Source of the DNA: CAWCLK01 sp963796225
GTDB lineage: Bacteria; Actinomycetota; Nitriliruptoria; Nitriliruptorales; Nitriliruptoraceae
Assembly (NCBI GenBank): GCA_963796225.1
Contig: CAWCLK010000019.1
Coordinates: 186,001-250,000, forward strand
Reading direction: 5' to 3'
Length of the DNA: 64,000 nucleotides
Positions within the stretch are counted from its first letter, which is position 1; the number at the start of each line of letters is the position of its first letter. A program made the position numbers and the translations under genes. Below the pieces are notes generated by a model, which was not told the DNA's origin, ran no database searches, and was given only the letters and a program-made list of their open reading frames with translations. Below, piece after piece: positions 32,986-41,805 of this stretch.

Positions 32986-34197
32986 TCAGCGCACCCGCTC
33001 GAACACGGCGGCAAGGCCCTGCCCGCCGCCGATGCACATGGTCTCCAGCGCGTACCGGCCCTCGCGGCGCTGCAGCTCGTACGCCAGCGTGGTCAGGATC
33101 CGCGCCCCGGTGGCACCGATCGGGTGGCCCAACGAGATGCCCGAACCCAGCGGGTTGAGCCGTTCGTCGGACGGGTCCATCTTCCACTCGGCCAGCACGG
33201 CCAGGACCTGGGCAGCGAAGGCCTCGTTGAGCTCGACCAGGTCCAGCTCGTCCAGCGACAGGCCCGCCCGCCCCAGGGCAGCCGCGGACGCAGGCACCGG
33301 CCCGATGCCCATGCGGTGCGGCTCGACCCCGGCCACGCCCCACGACACCAGCCGCAGCAGCGGGGTCAGACCGAGCTCCTCGGCGGTCTCGGACGAGGTG
33401 ACCACGCACACCGCCGCCCCGTCGTTCTGCCCCGAGGCGTTGCCGGCCGTCACGGTCGCGTCGGGGTCCTGCGTGCCGCGCACGGGGCGCAGCGAGGCGA
33501 GCTTGTCGCGTTCGACCTCGGGGCGCGGGTGCTCGTCGACGTCCAGCACCGACACGTTGCCCTTGCGGTCGGTCACCTCGACGGGTGTGATCTCGGCCGC
33601 GAACCGGCCGTCGGCCATCGCGGCGCCGGCCCGCTGCTGGGACGCGTACGCCAGGTCGTCCTGCGCCTCGCGCGAGATCGAGTACTCGGCCCGCAGGTTC
33701 TCGGCGGTCTCGAGCATCCCGCCCGGCACCGGGTGGTGCCTGCCCCCGGCGGTGATCCGGCCGCGGCCCAGCCGGTCGGCGAACTCGGTCGCGCCCTTCA
33801 GGCCCCAGCGGGCGCCCAGCACGTAGTGCTCGGCCTGCGACATGTTCTCGGCGCCGCCGGCCAGCACCACGTCGGCCACGCCGGTCTGCACCCGCATCGC
33901 CGCGTCCAGCACTGCCTGCAGCCCGGACCCGCACCGGCGGTCCAGCTGCGTCCCGGGCACCGACACCGGCATCCCTGCGTCCAGGGCCGCGACCCTGCCC
34001 AGCGCGGGCGCCTCGCCGTTGGGGTAGCCCTGCCCGAGCACCACGTCGTCGACACGGGCGGGATCCAGGCCGGTGCGGTCGAGGACGGCCCGGATCACCG
34101 TCGAGGCCAGGTCCTGGACCGGCACGTCCCGGAACATCCCACCGAACGCCCCGACGGCCGTCCGCAGGGGCGAGCAGATCACCGCGTCACGCATCAC
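32986..34197 (-). CDS. Acetyl-CoA acetyltransferase (thiolase)
   Basis: A 403-residue thiolase. The acylation cysteine is in LDRRCGSGLQAVLDAA; other motifs are VLAGGAENMSQAEHY, NASGQNDGAA, LNEAFAAQVLAVL, ISLGHPIGATGARI (catalytic His) and METMCIGGGQGLAAVF-like ending (second Cys). It condenses or cleaves acetoacetyl-CoA or longer 3-ketoacyl-CoA. It overlaps the upstream SDR stop. Together they look like a PhaA/PhaB-type pair, but no polyhydroxyalkanoate synthase is in the window, so a beta-oxidation or acetoacetyl-CoA role is equally possible. Confidence 0.85.
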   Translation of the reverse strand: MMRDAVICSPLRTAVGAFGGMFRDVPVQDLASTVIRAVLDRTGLDPARVDDVVLGQGYPNGEAPALGRVAALDAGMPVSVPGTQLDRRCGSGLQAVLDAAMRVQTGVADVVLAGGAENMSQAEHYVLGARWGLKGATEFADRLGRGRITAGGRHHPVPGGMLETAENLRAEYSISREAQDDLAYASQQRAGAAMADGRFAAEITPVEVTDRKGNVSVLDVDEHPRPEVERDKLASLRPVRGTQDPDATVTAGNASGQNDGAAVCVVTSSETAEELGLTPLLRLVSWGVAGVEPHRMGIGPVPASAAALGRAGLSLDELDLVELNEAFAAQVLAVLAEWKMDPSDERLNPLGSGISLGHPIGATGARILTTLAYELQRREGRYALETMCIGGGQGLAAVFERVR

Positions 34198-34928
34198 ATG
34201 TGCCTCCCGCCGGCCACCTCGATGGTGATGCCGGTGATGTAGCTGGACATGTCACTGGCAAGGAACAGCGCCGCGTCGGCCACCTCCGACGGCTCGCCCG
34301 CCCGGCCCAACGGGATGCCCTCGACCTTGGACTGGAACACCTCGTCGGGCATCGCCTGCGTCATCGCCGTGTTGATCAGGCCCGGCTGGATCGCGTTGGC
34401 CCGGATCCCGAACCGCGCCCCCTCGCGGGCCGTGGCCTTGGTCATCCCCACGATCCCGGCCTTGGCCGCTGCGTAGTTGGTCTGCCCGAGGTTGCCGATC
34501 TTCCCGGAGATCGAGCTCATGTTCACGATCGCCCCGCCCCCGTCGCGCGAGCGCATGTGGGTCAGCGCCGCCCGCGAGCACAGCCACGTGCCCTGCAGGT
34601 GCACCTCCATCACCGCCCGGAAGTCCGCCAGCGACAGCTTGTGCATCATCCCGTCGCGGGTGATGCCGGCGTTGTTCACCAGCACGTCCAGCCGCCCGTG
34701 CCGGTCCACCACCCCGTCCACGAGCGCCTCGACGCTGGCCTCCTCGACGACGTTGCACGGCACGCCCTCGGCCTCGTCCCCCAGGCCCGTCGCCGCCATC
34801 CTGGCCTGGTCGCCGTCCAGGTCGGCCACCACCACCGTCGCCCCGTTGGTGTGGAACTTCTCCGCGATCGACAGGCCGATGCCCTGCGCGCCGCCCGTCA
34901 CGATCACGACCTTGTCCTGCAGCAGCAT
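34194..34928 (-). CDS. SDR-family 3-oxoacyl/acetoacetyl-CoA reductase-like
   Basis: A 244-residue classical short-chain dehydrogenase: VVIVTGGAQGIGLSIAEKF (TGxxxGIG), NNAG (VLVNNAGITRDGMMHKL), catalytic Ser in VNMSSISGKIG, YxxxK in QTNYAAAKAG, and the FabG/PhaB-like ending SYITGITIEVAGGRHM. The ITRDGMMHK segment is typical of FabG/PhaB reductases. It likely interconverts 3-ketoacyl and 3-hydroxyacyl thioesters with NADPH. Its stop overlaps the thiolase start, so both come from one transcript. Confidence 0.85.
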   Translation of the reverse strand: MLLQDKVVIVTGGAQGIGLSIAEKFHTNGATVVVADLDGDQARMAATGLGDEAEGVPCNVVEEASVEALVDGVVDRHGRLDVLVNNAGITRDGMMHKLSLADFRAVMEVHLQGTWLCSRAALTHMRSRDGGGAIVNMSSISGKIGNLGQTNYAAAKAGIVGMTKATAREGARFGIRANAIQPGLINTAMTQAMPDEVFQSKVEGIPLGRAGEPSEVADAALFLASDMSSYITGITIEVAGGRHM

Positions 34929-35012
34929 CCGTGGTCCTGTCCCGTCGGTCAGTCGGTCGAGGCCACGCAAGCAGCCCGGGCCGCCGGCCGCAACGTCACC
35001 GCGGCCCGGCGG

Positions 35013-36398
35013 TCAGGTGGCCGGCTGCTCGTCGTCGTCCTGGGGTTCGAGTCGGGCGACGCGTTCCCGGCGCTGGCACGCGGCCCGGGCCTGGCGCGCG
35101 ACACGCTCGACCCGGTCGCGCTCGGTGCCGGACAGGTCGGCGTCCTCGGCCCGTTCCACGGTGGCGTCGATCTGGGTGTGGACCGCCTCGACCCGGTCGT
35201 CGTCCCGGGCGGTCTCGGCGACGTCGGTGAGCATGCGCAGCAGCGCGGTGAGCAGCGCCGGCTCGCCCCGCCCGTACCGCCGCGGCTGGTCGCAGGCCAG
35301 GGCCAGCAGCTCGCCGAAGGTGGACATCGAGGCGGAGGCGCGCACACGGCCCTCGGCGTCACGTCGCACGGCCACCGGCGAGGGCGCCCGGGCCAGCTCG
35401 CTCAGGACGACGGCCATGGCGTCGATCGCCGCGACGGCGCTGGTGGGGTCGTTCACGCCCGGGGACAGGGCGCGCGCAGCGATGTCGACGAGCTGGCGGA
35501 TGCCGAAGGCCACGTCCTCGTCGAGGCTGCGGTCGACCCCGAGGTGGATGCCCCCGTGGACCTCGCGGGCGAGCGCCTCGACCTCGTCGTCGTCGAGGTC
35601 GGCGTGCTCCTCCACCGGCCAGGCCCATCCGAGGGTGGTCCCGGCGGTGACGTGCACGCCGACGGCCGGCGCGAGCCGCAGGGCGACGCCGTGCCGGATG
35701 GCGGTGTCGCCGAGGCTGTCCAGCCGGATCGCCTGCAGGTAGCCGGAGCGACGGGCCCGCAGCACGACGCGGTCGGACGGCACGTCGGGCAGCTCCTGGT
35801 CGGGGTCGGCGACGCCGTCCTCGTCGTCGCCCCGTCCACGGGTGCGATGCACGGCGGCCAGGGTGTCCCGGCGCAGCTCGCGCAGCACGGTCTCGAGCCG
35901 CAGCTGCTGGGTGAGGTGGTGGAAGAAGTAGACGAGCATCCCCACGGAGGCGGCCGTGAGCAGCAGCCCCACCCCGACGGCGAGGTCGGGCACGAACCCG
36001 GCGGTGTCGTCGGTGGGGCTGCGGACGCTGCGCTGCACCGTCAGCGTGTACGCGAAGGTGCCGAGGAAGACGCTGAGCACGGCCTGGTTGCCGCGGTCGG
36101 CGAGGAACGAGGACAGCAGGCGGGGCGTGAACTGGGACGCGGCGACCTGCAGGGCGACGACCGTCAGCGAGAAGGTCAGGCCGGTGACCGTGATGACCGA
36201 GCCGGCGACGGTGGACAGGATCGCCCGCGCCCCCTCGGGCGTCCCGCCGAACCGCGCGAGGCCCCCGACGTCGGACGGCTGCACGCCGACCAGCAGCTCC
36301 GCGGACACCACGGCCGCCACGATCGAGACCGCCGGCCAGAACCACAGGGCTCGGACCATCCGCCCCCACAGCGTGGACAGGCGCAGCGACAGGTCCAC
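35013..36398 (-). CDS. DUF2254 membrane protein
   Basis: A 461-residue protein with four N-terminal membrane helices (LWFWPAVSIVAAVVSAELLVG, AILSTVAGSVITVTGLTFSLTVVALQVAASQFTPRLL, QAVLSVFLGTFAYTL, VGVGLLLTAASVGMLVYFFHHL) and a large cytoplasmic domain containing the family motif DIAARALSPGVNDPTSAV. Family function is unknown. GTG 36398 has a clear Shine-Dalgarno (GGAGGGC). It appears monocistronic, with 85 bp before the SDR gene. Confidence 0.82.
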   Translation of the reverse strand: MDLSLRLSTLWGRMVRALWFWPAVSIVAAVVSAELLVGVQPSDVGGLARFGGTPEGARAILSTVAGSVITVTGLTFSLTVVALQVAASQFTPRLLSSFLADRGNQAVLSVFLGTFAYTLTVQRSVRSPTDDTAGFVPDLAVGVGLLLTAASVGMLVYFFHHLTQQLRLETVLRELRRDTLAAVHRTRGRGDDEDGVADPDQELPDVPSDRVVLRARRSGYLQAIRLDSLGDTAIRHGVALRLAPAVGVHVTAGTTLGWAWPVEEHADLDDDEVEALAREVHGGIHLGVDRSLDEDVAFGIRQLVDIAARALSPGVNDPTSAVAAIDAMAVVLSELARAPSPVAVRRDAEGRVRASASMSTFGELLALACDQPRRYGRGEPALLTALLRMLTDVAETARDDDRVEAVHTQIDATVERAEDADLSGTERDRVERVARQARAACQRRERVARLEPQDDDEQPAT

Positions 36399-36453
36399 GC
36401 GCCCTCCTCCACTCGGTGGGCGCGACGATAGGTGCCGGACGCGGGCGGTGGGT

Positions 36454-37263
36454 CTACCGCGCCCCGACGCGCTTGAAGCGGGCGATGGACAACGGCGCGA
36501 ACACGGCGATGATCCCGACGATCCAGAGGAGGGTGTAGGCCACCGGATGCCGCATCGACCACGGCGCCGAGTCGGTGGCCGCCACGGGCAGCACGTTGCC
36601 GAACAGCTCGCGCGACGCCTGCGTGACCGTCGACACCGGGTTCCACTCGGCGAAGGCCTTGAGCGGTCCCGGGAAGTTGTCGATCGGGACGAACGCGTTC
36701 GAGATGAACGTCGCCGGCATGATCACCATGAACGAGGCGTTGTTGATCACCTCGACGCTGGGGACGATCAGCCCGACGAACGCCATGATCCACGACACGG
36801 CGTACGCGAACCCGAGCAGCAGCAGGAACCCCACGATCGCATCGAGCAGCGATCCCCGGATGCGCCAGCCCACGACCAGCCCGGTGATCGCCATGATCGC
36901 GATCGACAGGACGTTGTAGACGATGTCGCTGGCGGTCCGGCCGACCAGCACGGCCGACCGGGACATGGGCAGCGACCGGAACCGGTTGATGATGCCCTTC
37001 TGCAGGTCCTCGGCCAGCCCCGCCCCGGTGAAGGTGGCACCGAACACGACGGTCTGGGCGAAGATGCCGGCGATCAGGAACTCGCGGTAGCTGACGTCGC
37101 CGGGCACGTCGATCGCGGACCCGAACACGTACGCGAACAGCAGCACGAACATGATCGGCGAGATCAGGACGAACACGAGCACCTCGGGCACCCGCTTGAT
37201 CTTGATGAGGTTGCGCCGCGCGATGACAGCGCCATCGGCCAGGGCCCATCGAAGCTCGTTCAT
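36454..37263 (-). CDS. ABC-2 type exporter permease (DrrB-like)
   Basis: A 269-residue permease with six membrane helices and the DrrB/ABC-2 motifs LLFAYVFGSAIDVPG, EDLQKGIINRFRSLPMSRSAVLVGR (coupling helix) and SFMVIMPATFISNAFVP. It forms the membrane half of a drug or lipid exporter with the ATPase encoded just upstream (ATGA overlap at 37260-37263). Substrate unknown; relatives export anthracyclines or envelope lipids. Confidence 0.87.
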   Translation of the reverse strand: MNELRWALADGAVIARRNLIKIKRVPEVLVFVLISPIMFVLLFAYVFGSAIDVPGDVSYREFLIAGIFAQTVVFGATFTGAGLAEDLQKGIINRFRSLPMSRSAVLVGRTASDIVYNVLSIAIMAITGLVVGWRIRGSLLDAIVGFLLLLGFAYAVSWIMAFVGLIVPSVEVINNASFMVIMPATFISNAFVPIDNFPGPLKAFAEWNPVSTVTQASRELFGNVLPVAATDSAPWSMRHPVAYTLLWIVGIIAVFAPLSIARFKRVGAR

Positions 37264-38264
37264 CGCGCCACCTCCTGCGGCTGCGGCGTGTCGGTGCCGC
37301 CACGATCCGCGGCGGGTTGTTCGTGTTCGGCCACATGGCCGGTCAGCGACAGGAACACGTCGTCGAGCGTCGGGCGACGCAGCCCCACGTCGGCGACCGC
37401 GACGCCCGCGGCGTCGAGCTCGCGTAGTGCCTGGGTCAGCACCGGCGCCCCGCCGACGACCGGCGCCGTCAGGGCGTGGTCGTGCTCGTCGACCTGCACC
37501 TCGCCGACCGCATGCCGTTCCAGGACCACCCGGCCCGCGTCGAGGTCGGCGGCGTCGGCGACGGTGACCTCGATGCGTTCGCCGCCCACCTCGGCCTTGA
37601 GCTGGTCGGCGGTCCCGTGGGCGATGGCCCGCCCGTGGTCGATCACCATGATGTCGTCCGCGAGGTGGTCGGCCTCCTCGAGGTACTGGGTGGTCAGCAG
37701 CAGGGTCGTGCCCCGTGCCACGAGGTCACGGATGACGGCCCACAGGTCGGTGCGGCTGCGCGGGTCGAGCCCGGTGGTGGGTTCGTCGAGGAACAGCACC
37801 GTCGGCTCGGCGACCAGCGCCCCGGCCAGGTCCAGCCGGCGGCGCATGCCGCCGGAGTAGGTCTTGACGGGGCGGTCGCCGGCGTCGGTCAGGTCGAAGA
37901 CCTCGAGCAGGTCGCGCGCCCGCTGGCGCGAGGGCCCCTTGCCCAGGCGGTACAGCCGGCCGATCATGTCGAGGTTCTCGAAGCCGGTCAGGTGCTCGTC
38001 GACGGCCGCGTACTGCCCCGAGAGGCCGATGCGACGACGGACCTCCTCGGGGTCCTCGCGGACGTCGGCGCCAGCGACCATCGCGGCGCCCTCGTCCGGT
38101 TCGAGCAGTGTGGTGAGGATCGACACGGCGGTGGTCTTGCCGGCCCCGTTGGGACCGAGCAGGCCCAGCACCGAGCCCTCCTCGACGTTCAGGTCCAGCC
38201 CCGCGAGGGCGACGACGTCGCCATAGCGCTTGACCAGGCCCGTGGCGGTGATCACGGCGTTCAT
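37260..38264 (-). CDS. ABC exporter ATP-binding protein (DrrA-like)
   Basis: A 334-residue ATPase: Walker A GPNGAGKTT, Q-loop IGLSGQYAAVDEHLTG, signature TYSGGMRRRLDLAGALV, Walker B VLFLDEPTTGLDPRSR, and H-loop given as Gln in LLLTTQYLEEADHLAD, which is usual for the DrrA group. The C-terminal 90 residues hold the DrrA-specific tail (VADVGLRRPTLDDVFLSLTG). It energises the permease encoded downstream. A strong hairpin at 38339-38363 may regulate the pair. Confidence 0.88.
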   Translation of the reverse strand: MNAVITATGLVKRYGDVVALAGLDLNVEEGSVLGLLGPNGAGKTTAVSILTTLLEPDEGAAMVAGADVREDPEEVRRRIGLSGQYAAVDEHLTGFENLDMIGRLYRLGKGPSRQRARDLLEVFDLTDAGDRPVKTYSGGMRRRLDLAGALVAEPTVLFLDEPTTGLDPRSRTDLWAVIRDLVARGTTLLLTTQYLEEADHLADDIMVIDHGRAIAHGTADQLKAEVGGERIEVTVADAADLDAGRVVLERHAVGEVQVDEHDHALTAPVVGGAPVLTQALRELDAAGVAVADVGLRRPTLDDVFLSLTGHVAEHEQPAADRGGTDTPQPQEVAR

Positions 38265-38338
38265 GCAGCTCTCCCCTGCACGTGACCCCGAGGTCCCGGG
38301 GCCGTGGCGAAGCCTCGACCCTACGAACGGGCTGTGAC

Positions 38339-38363
38339 ATCTCCGTCGGGCTCCGATGGAGAT
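38339..38363. promoter_or_regulatory. 11-bp near-perfect inverted repeat upstream of the DrrAB-like operon
   Basis: ATCTCCGTCGG-GCT-CCGATGGAGAT, one mismatch. On the minus strand it lies just upstream of a -10-like TAGGGT (about 38319-38324), so it may be an operator for the exporter genes. It is also 61 bp past the end of the SDR gene at 38424 and could end that transcript, although no U-run follows. Confidence 0.5.
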
Positions 38364-38423
38364 CTTCAACGCCGGGCTCGCCGGCCCTGCGTCCCCGAGC
38401 GCGCCCGGCGCGCGGGCGACGGT

Positions 38424-39188
38424 CTAGCGGGGCGCCATGCGGATGGCGCCGTCGAGTCGGATGACCTCGCCGTTGAGCATCGGGTTGACCACGATGTGGT
38501 GGGCCATGAGCGCGAACTCGGACGGGTCGCCCAGCCGGGACGGGTGCGGGACCTGGTTGCCCAGCGAGTCCAGCGCCTCCTTCGGCAGCCCCATCAGCAG
38601 CGGGGTCATGAACAGGCCCGGGGCGATCGTCATGACCCGGATCTGCTTGTCGGCCAGGTCCCGGGCCAGGGGCAGCGTCATCCCGACGATCCCGCCCTTG
38701 GACGCCGAGTAGGCCGCCTGGCCGATCTGGCCGTCGAACGCGGCGGCCGAGGCGGTGTTGACGATCACGCCCCGCTCCTCGCCGACCGGGTCGTGGGCGA
38801 CCATCCGCGCGGCCGCCAGCCGGATCACGTTGAACGTGCCGACCAGGTTGACGTTGACCACGTTGACGAACCAGTCCAGGTCCGCCGGGGTGCCGTCCTT
38901 GCCGACCACGCGCTTGGCCGGACCGATCCCGGCGCAGTTGACCGCGATGCGCAGGGGCCCGAGCTCGTCGGCCACGTCCAGCGCCGCCGACACCGCGTCC
39001 TCGTCGGTGACGTCGGCGGGCGAGAACGCCACGGCGTCGCCCAGCTCCTCGGCGATCGCCGCCCCGTCCGAGGACGGCAGGTCGATGATCACGACCTTCG
39101 CCCCGTCGTCGACCAGCTTGCGCACCGTGGCCAGGCCGAGGCCCGAGGCCCCTCCGGTCACGACGGCGGCGGCACCTGCACACTCCAT
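38424..39188 (-). CDS. SDR, 3-hydroxyacyl-CoA dehydrogenase type II-like
   Basis: A 254-residue SDR resembling the HSD17B10/type II 3-hydroxyacyl-CoA dehydrogenase group: AAVVTGGASGLGLATVRKL (TGxxxGLG), VNCAGIGPAKRVVGKDG (the insert typical of this group), VNTASAAAFDGQIGQAAYSASKGGI (Ser, Tyr, Lys), and APGLFMTPLLMGLPKE. It probably oxidises 3-hydroxyacyl-CoA with NAD in fatty-acid or branched-chain catabolism, linking to the thiolase and reductase a few kb away. It ends in TAG and is divergent from the GGDEF-like gene. Confidence 0.82.
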   Translation of the reverse strand: MECAGAAAVVTGGASGLGLATVRKLVDDGAKVVIIDLPSSDGAAIAEELGDAVAFSPADVTDEDAVSAALDVADELGPLRIAVNCAGIGPAKRVVGKDGTPADLDWFVNVVNVNLVGTFNVIRLAAARMVAHDPVGEERGVIVNTASAAAFDGQIGQAAYSASKGGIVGMTLPLARDLADKQIRVMTIAPGLFMTPLLMGLPKEALDSLGNQVPHPSRLGDPSEFALMAHHIVVNPMLNGEVIRLDGAIRMAPR

Positions 39189-39359
39189 GGACGAGCCTCG
39201 GGTCGGGTCGGCCCGTGATCCTAGGAACTCGCGGGCACGCGCCGATCCGGATCGCCCTCGCATCGGCCAACCGCGGCCCATACGGTGGGGGGTCGCACTC
39301 CGCTCGCACGCACCCCTGCCCTCGGTGGCCGACGGATCCTGCGTCGACCGAGGACGTCC

Positions 39360-40234
39360 ATGCCGACTTCCGACCGCCCCCGCCACGCCGGCCGCGCATC
39401 GCGGACCGGCTTCGTGCGCTGCTCGCCCCGCCCACCCCCGCGTCCCGTCCCGACCCGGTCACGGGCAGGCCGATCACCTCCGCGGACGTGGTCAGCTGGG
39501 CGACCCGCGAGCTGCTGCACGCCGAGTCCACCGAGGAGGTCGCGGGCATCGTCGCCCGGACCGTGGACCGGCTCGGTGGCCACGTGGTGCCGGCCGGTGC
39601 CGACGACCCGGACGCCCTGCCGCTCGACGTCAGCTTCGGCGTGTCCGAGCCCATGCTGCCGACGGCACCCGTCGGCTCGGCGGCGCGTGCCGACCTCGAA
39701 CGCCACCTCCCCGGCCTCGTGTCCGACGCCCGACGGGCAGCCGACATCGTGCTGCGGACCGCCCACCTGTCGGCCGACGTGGCCACCGACTCCCACACCG
39801 GGCTCGAGACCCGGGCCAGCTTCGTCCGCGAGCTGCACCGCCTGCGCCGTGACGACGCGGTCGTGGTCGTCCGCCTCACCGTCCCCGAACCGGATCCCGG
39901 CGACGAGGACGAGCTCGACGAGGCCGTCACGGCGTTCGCCGCCCACCTGCTCGCCCGGCTGCATCCCGGTGACCACGCGGCCCTGATCGAGGAGGACGAG
40001 TTCGGGGTCCTGCTCCGCGGCACCGGCACCGCCGGCACCACCGTGGCGGTGGCGCGGCTGCGCAGCGGATGGGAGCAGGAGCACCCCGACATCACCCTCA
40101 CGGTCGGCGTGGCGCCGTTCCGCGACAGCGGCACGGCCAGCCTCCAGGCCGCCTACGCGCGGCTGGACCGCGAGCTCGCCGGCGACGACGCCGACCACGA
40201 GGGCGCCCCGCCCCCCGAGAGGAGCACCCCGTGA
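39360..40234 (+). CDS. Degenerate GGDEF-domain protein (first gene of cobalamin-sensor cassette; probable N-terminal frameshift)
   Basis: The C-terminal 150 residues follow the GGDEF fold: DSHTGLETRASFVREL (for the usual D-x-LTGLxNRxxF) and LIEEDEFGVLLRG in place of GGDEF, so the catalytic glycines are replaced by Glu and diguanylate cyclase activity is unlikely. Residues about 35-75 (ITSADVVSWATRELLHAESTEEVAGIVARTVDRLGG) look like a small sensory domain. The natural ATG at 39360 (MPTSDRP) is out of frame with PRRPRIADRLRALL; one base in the CCCCC run near 39380 would restore it. The stop overlaps the ABM gene start (GTGA). Confidence 0.65.
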
Positions 40235-40542
40235 CCCGGCTCGGATCCCACGTCGTCAGCAGCCACCTGCAGATCGACCCCGACGGGGCCGTGACCCTCG
40301 AGCAGGCCTTCGCGGACCGGTTGGGCGAGGTCGAGGACGCGCCGGGCTTCCAGCACCTCGAGGTCTGGCGCGACACCGCCGCCCCGGGGCGGTACGTGAT
40401 GGTGAGCTGGTGGGACAGCGCGGAGGCGTTCCGGTCCTACATGGGCTCGGACGCCCACCGCCGCTCGCACGCTCGGATCCCGCGGGACCCGCACGCCCCG
40501 CACGCCGTGACCGTGGACCGGTTCGAGGTGGTGGCGCGATGA
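40231..40542 (+). CDS. Antibiotic biosynthesis monooxygenase (ABM)-fold protein
   Basis: A 103-residue dimeric alpha/beta-barrel protein: HLQIDPDGAVTLEQAFADRLGEVEDAPGFQHLEVWRDTAAPGRYVMVSWWDSAEAFRSYMGSDAHRRSH. The 'APGFxxLEVWR...YVMVSWWDSAEAFRxYMxSxxHRxSH' pattern is that of ABM proteins, some of which are haem-degrading monooxygenases (IsdG/MhuD-like). No canonical haem-ligand set is proven here. Overlaps of 4 bp on both sides place it between a degenerate GGDEF gene and a cobalamin-binding gene, suggesting a shared signalling or tetrapyrrole-related role. Confidence 0.8.
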   Translation: MTRLGSHVVSSHLQIDPDGAVTLEQAFADRLGEVEDAPGFQHLEVWRDTAAPGRYVMVSWWDSAEAFRSYMGSDAHRRSHARIPRDPHAPHAVTVDRFEVVAR

Positions 40543-41567
40543 TCACCGCGGCCCTGCCGGCCACGCCGCCGCCCCTGCCGACCGTCGACGACTTCCTGCA
40601 GCAGGTCGCCCGGGGTGACGGGGCGTCGGCCCTGCACCTGGTCGCCGAGCACATGCGGCTCGGCGGGGCCGCCACCGAGGTGGTGTCCGACCTGCTGGCC
40701 CCGGCCCAGCGGACCGTGGGCGAACGGTGGCACGCCGGCACGTGGTCGGTGGCGGACGAGCACGCCGCCAGTGCGGTGGTCGAGGACGCCCTCGGGGTCC
40801 TGGCGGCGCACGTGCCACGGTCCACCGGGACCCAACGCCTCACGCTGGTGTGTGCCGAGGGCGAATGGCACACCACGCCGGCCCGCATGGCGGCGGTGAC
40901 GCTGCGCGACGTCGGCTGGCACGTGGACTTCCTGGGCGGGTCGACCCCGACGGACCACCTCCGGTCCGCCCTGACCCACACCCGCCCGCAGGTCCTGGCG
41001 GTCAGCGCGACGCTGCCGCTGGCCCTGCCCGGTGTCGCCCGCGTCGTCGAGGTGGCCCACGCGCTCGAGGTCCCGGTGCTGGTGGGTGGTGGGGCGCTGA
41101 CGGCCCACCGGGCCCGCATGCTCGACGCCGACGGCCACGCCGACGACCTGGCCGGGGCGGCGTCGATGCTGACGGGCTGGCTCGACCAGCCACCGACCCG
41201 GCTGCTCGAGCACCACGACCCCGAGTGGCGTCGCGAACACGGCGTCCTCGCCGACCGCCACGACGACCTGGTCGCGGCGTCGTTCGTGCTGCTCGAGCAG
41301 CGCGTGCCCCAGATGCGCGACTACACGCCGGCCCAGCTCGACCACACCCGACGCGACCTCGCCACGACGCTGCGGTTCCTCGAGGCCGCCCTGCTGGTCG
41401 AGGACCCGGGCCTGTTCGACGAGTACGCGGCATGGCTGCGGTCGCTGCTCGAGCACCGGGGGGTGCCCGTCGCCGTGCTGCGGATCTCCTTCGACGCCCT
41501 CGCCGACGCGATGGGCAGCGACCTGGTCGAGACGCGGGCCCTGCTGGCCACCGACCTCGGGGCCTGA
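40539..41567 (+). CDS. Cobalamin-binding protein with CarH-like W-x9-EH motif and RsbRD-like C-terminal domain
   Basis: A 342-residue protein. Residues 15-95 are the helical B12-binding cap; here W64-x9-E74-H75 (ERWHAGTWSVADEH) matches the motif that positions adenosylcobalamin in CarH photoreceptors. Residues 100-225 are the Rossmann B12 domain, with E-W-H111 (AEGEWHTTPARM) in place of D-x-H-x-x-G and the GG loop PVLVGGGAL. Residues 235-342 are helical and resemble the sensor domain at the N-terminus of RsbRD-type proteins. There is no DNA-binding or methyltransferase domain, so a soluble light/cobalamin sensor acting through protein partners is the best guess. Confidence 0.78.
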   Translation: MITAALPATPPPLPTVDDFLQQVARGDGASALHLVAEHMRLGGAATEVVSDLLAPAQRTVGERWHAGTWSVADEHAASAVVEDALGVLAAHVPRSTGTQRLTLVCAEGEWHTTPARMAAVTLRDVGWHVDFLGGSTPTDHLRSALTHTRPQVLAVSATLPLALPGVARVVEVAHALEVPVLVGGGALTAHRARMLDADGHADDLAGAASMLTGWLDQPPTRLLEHHDPEWRREHGVLADRHDDLVAASFVLLEQRVPQMRDYTPAQLDHTRRDLATTLRFLEAALLVEDPGLFDEYAAWLRSLLEHRGVPVAVLRISFDALADAMGSDLVETRALLATDLGA

Positions 41568-41592
41568 CGGACGCCCGGGGCGTCCCGGCGCA

Positions 41593-41805
41593 TCACCCGA
41601 AGACCCACCACGCGCCCAGGCCGAGCAGCAGCACGTCGACGGCGCTGACGCCCACCACCAGCACCCGCAGGTCCAGCCGGCGGGCGTCGGCGGTCTGGGT
41701 GTGCCCCGCAGCCGGCGTGCGGCACACCGGGCACGCCCCGTCGGTGAGCGCCGGGCGGTAGTCCACCTCGCAGCGGGCACAGGTGTGGGCGGACGGGGCC
41801 GTCAT
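41593..41805 (-). CDS. Small zinc-ribbon membrane protein
   Basis: A 70-residue protein. The N-terminus has paired cysteines (CARC and CPVC, 15 residues apart) forming a likely zinc ribbon; the C-terminal half is one membrane helix (VLVVGVSAVDVLLLGLGAWWVFG). Its ATG overlaps the stop of the secreted protein gene (ATGA), making it the last gene of the long minus-strand operon. Function unknown. Confidence 0.65.
   Translation of the reverse strand: MTAPSAHTCARCEVDYRPALTDGACPVCRTPAAGHTQTADARRLDLRVLVVGVSAVDVLLLGLGAWWVFG

Noticed and set aside
32986..34928. Polyhydroxybutyrate synthesis operon
   Set aside because: Thiolase and reductase fit PhaA/PhaB, but no synthase, phasin or PhaR is present in the window; the pair may serve beta-oxidation.
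39360..40234. Active diguanylate cyclase
   Set aside because: The signature is EEDEF rather than GGDEF and no RxxD inhibitory site was seen; kept as a degenerate domain.
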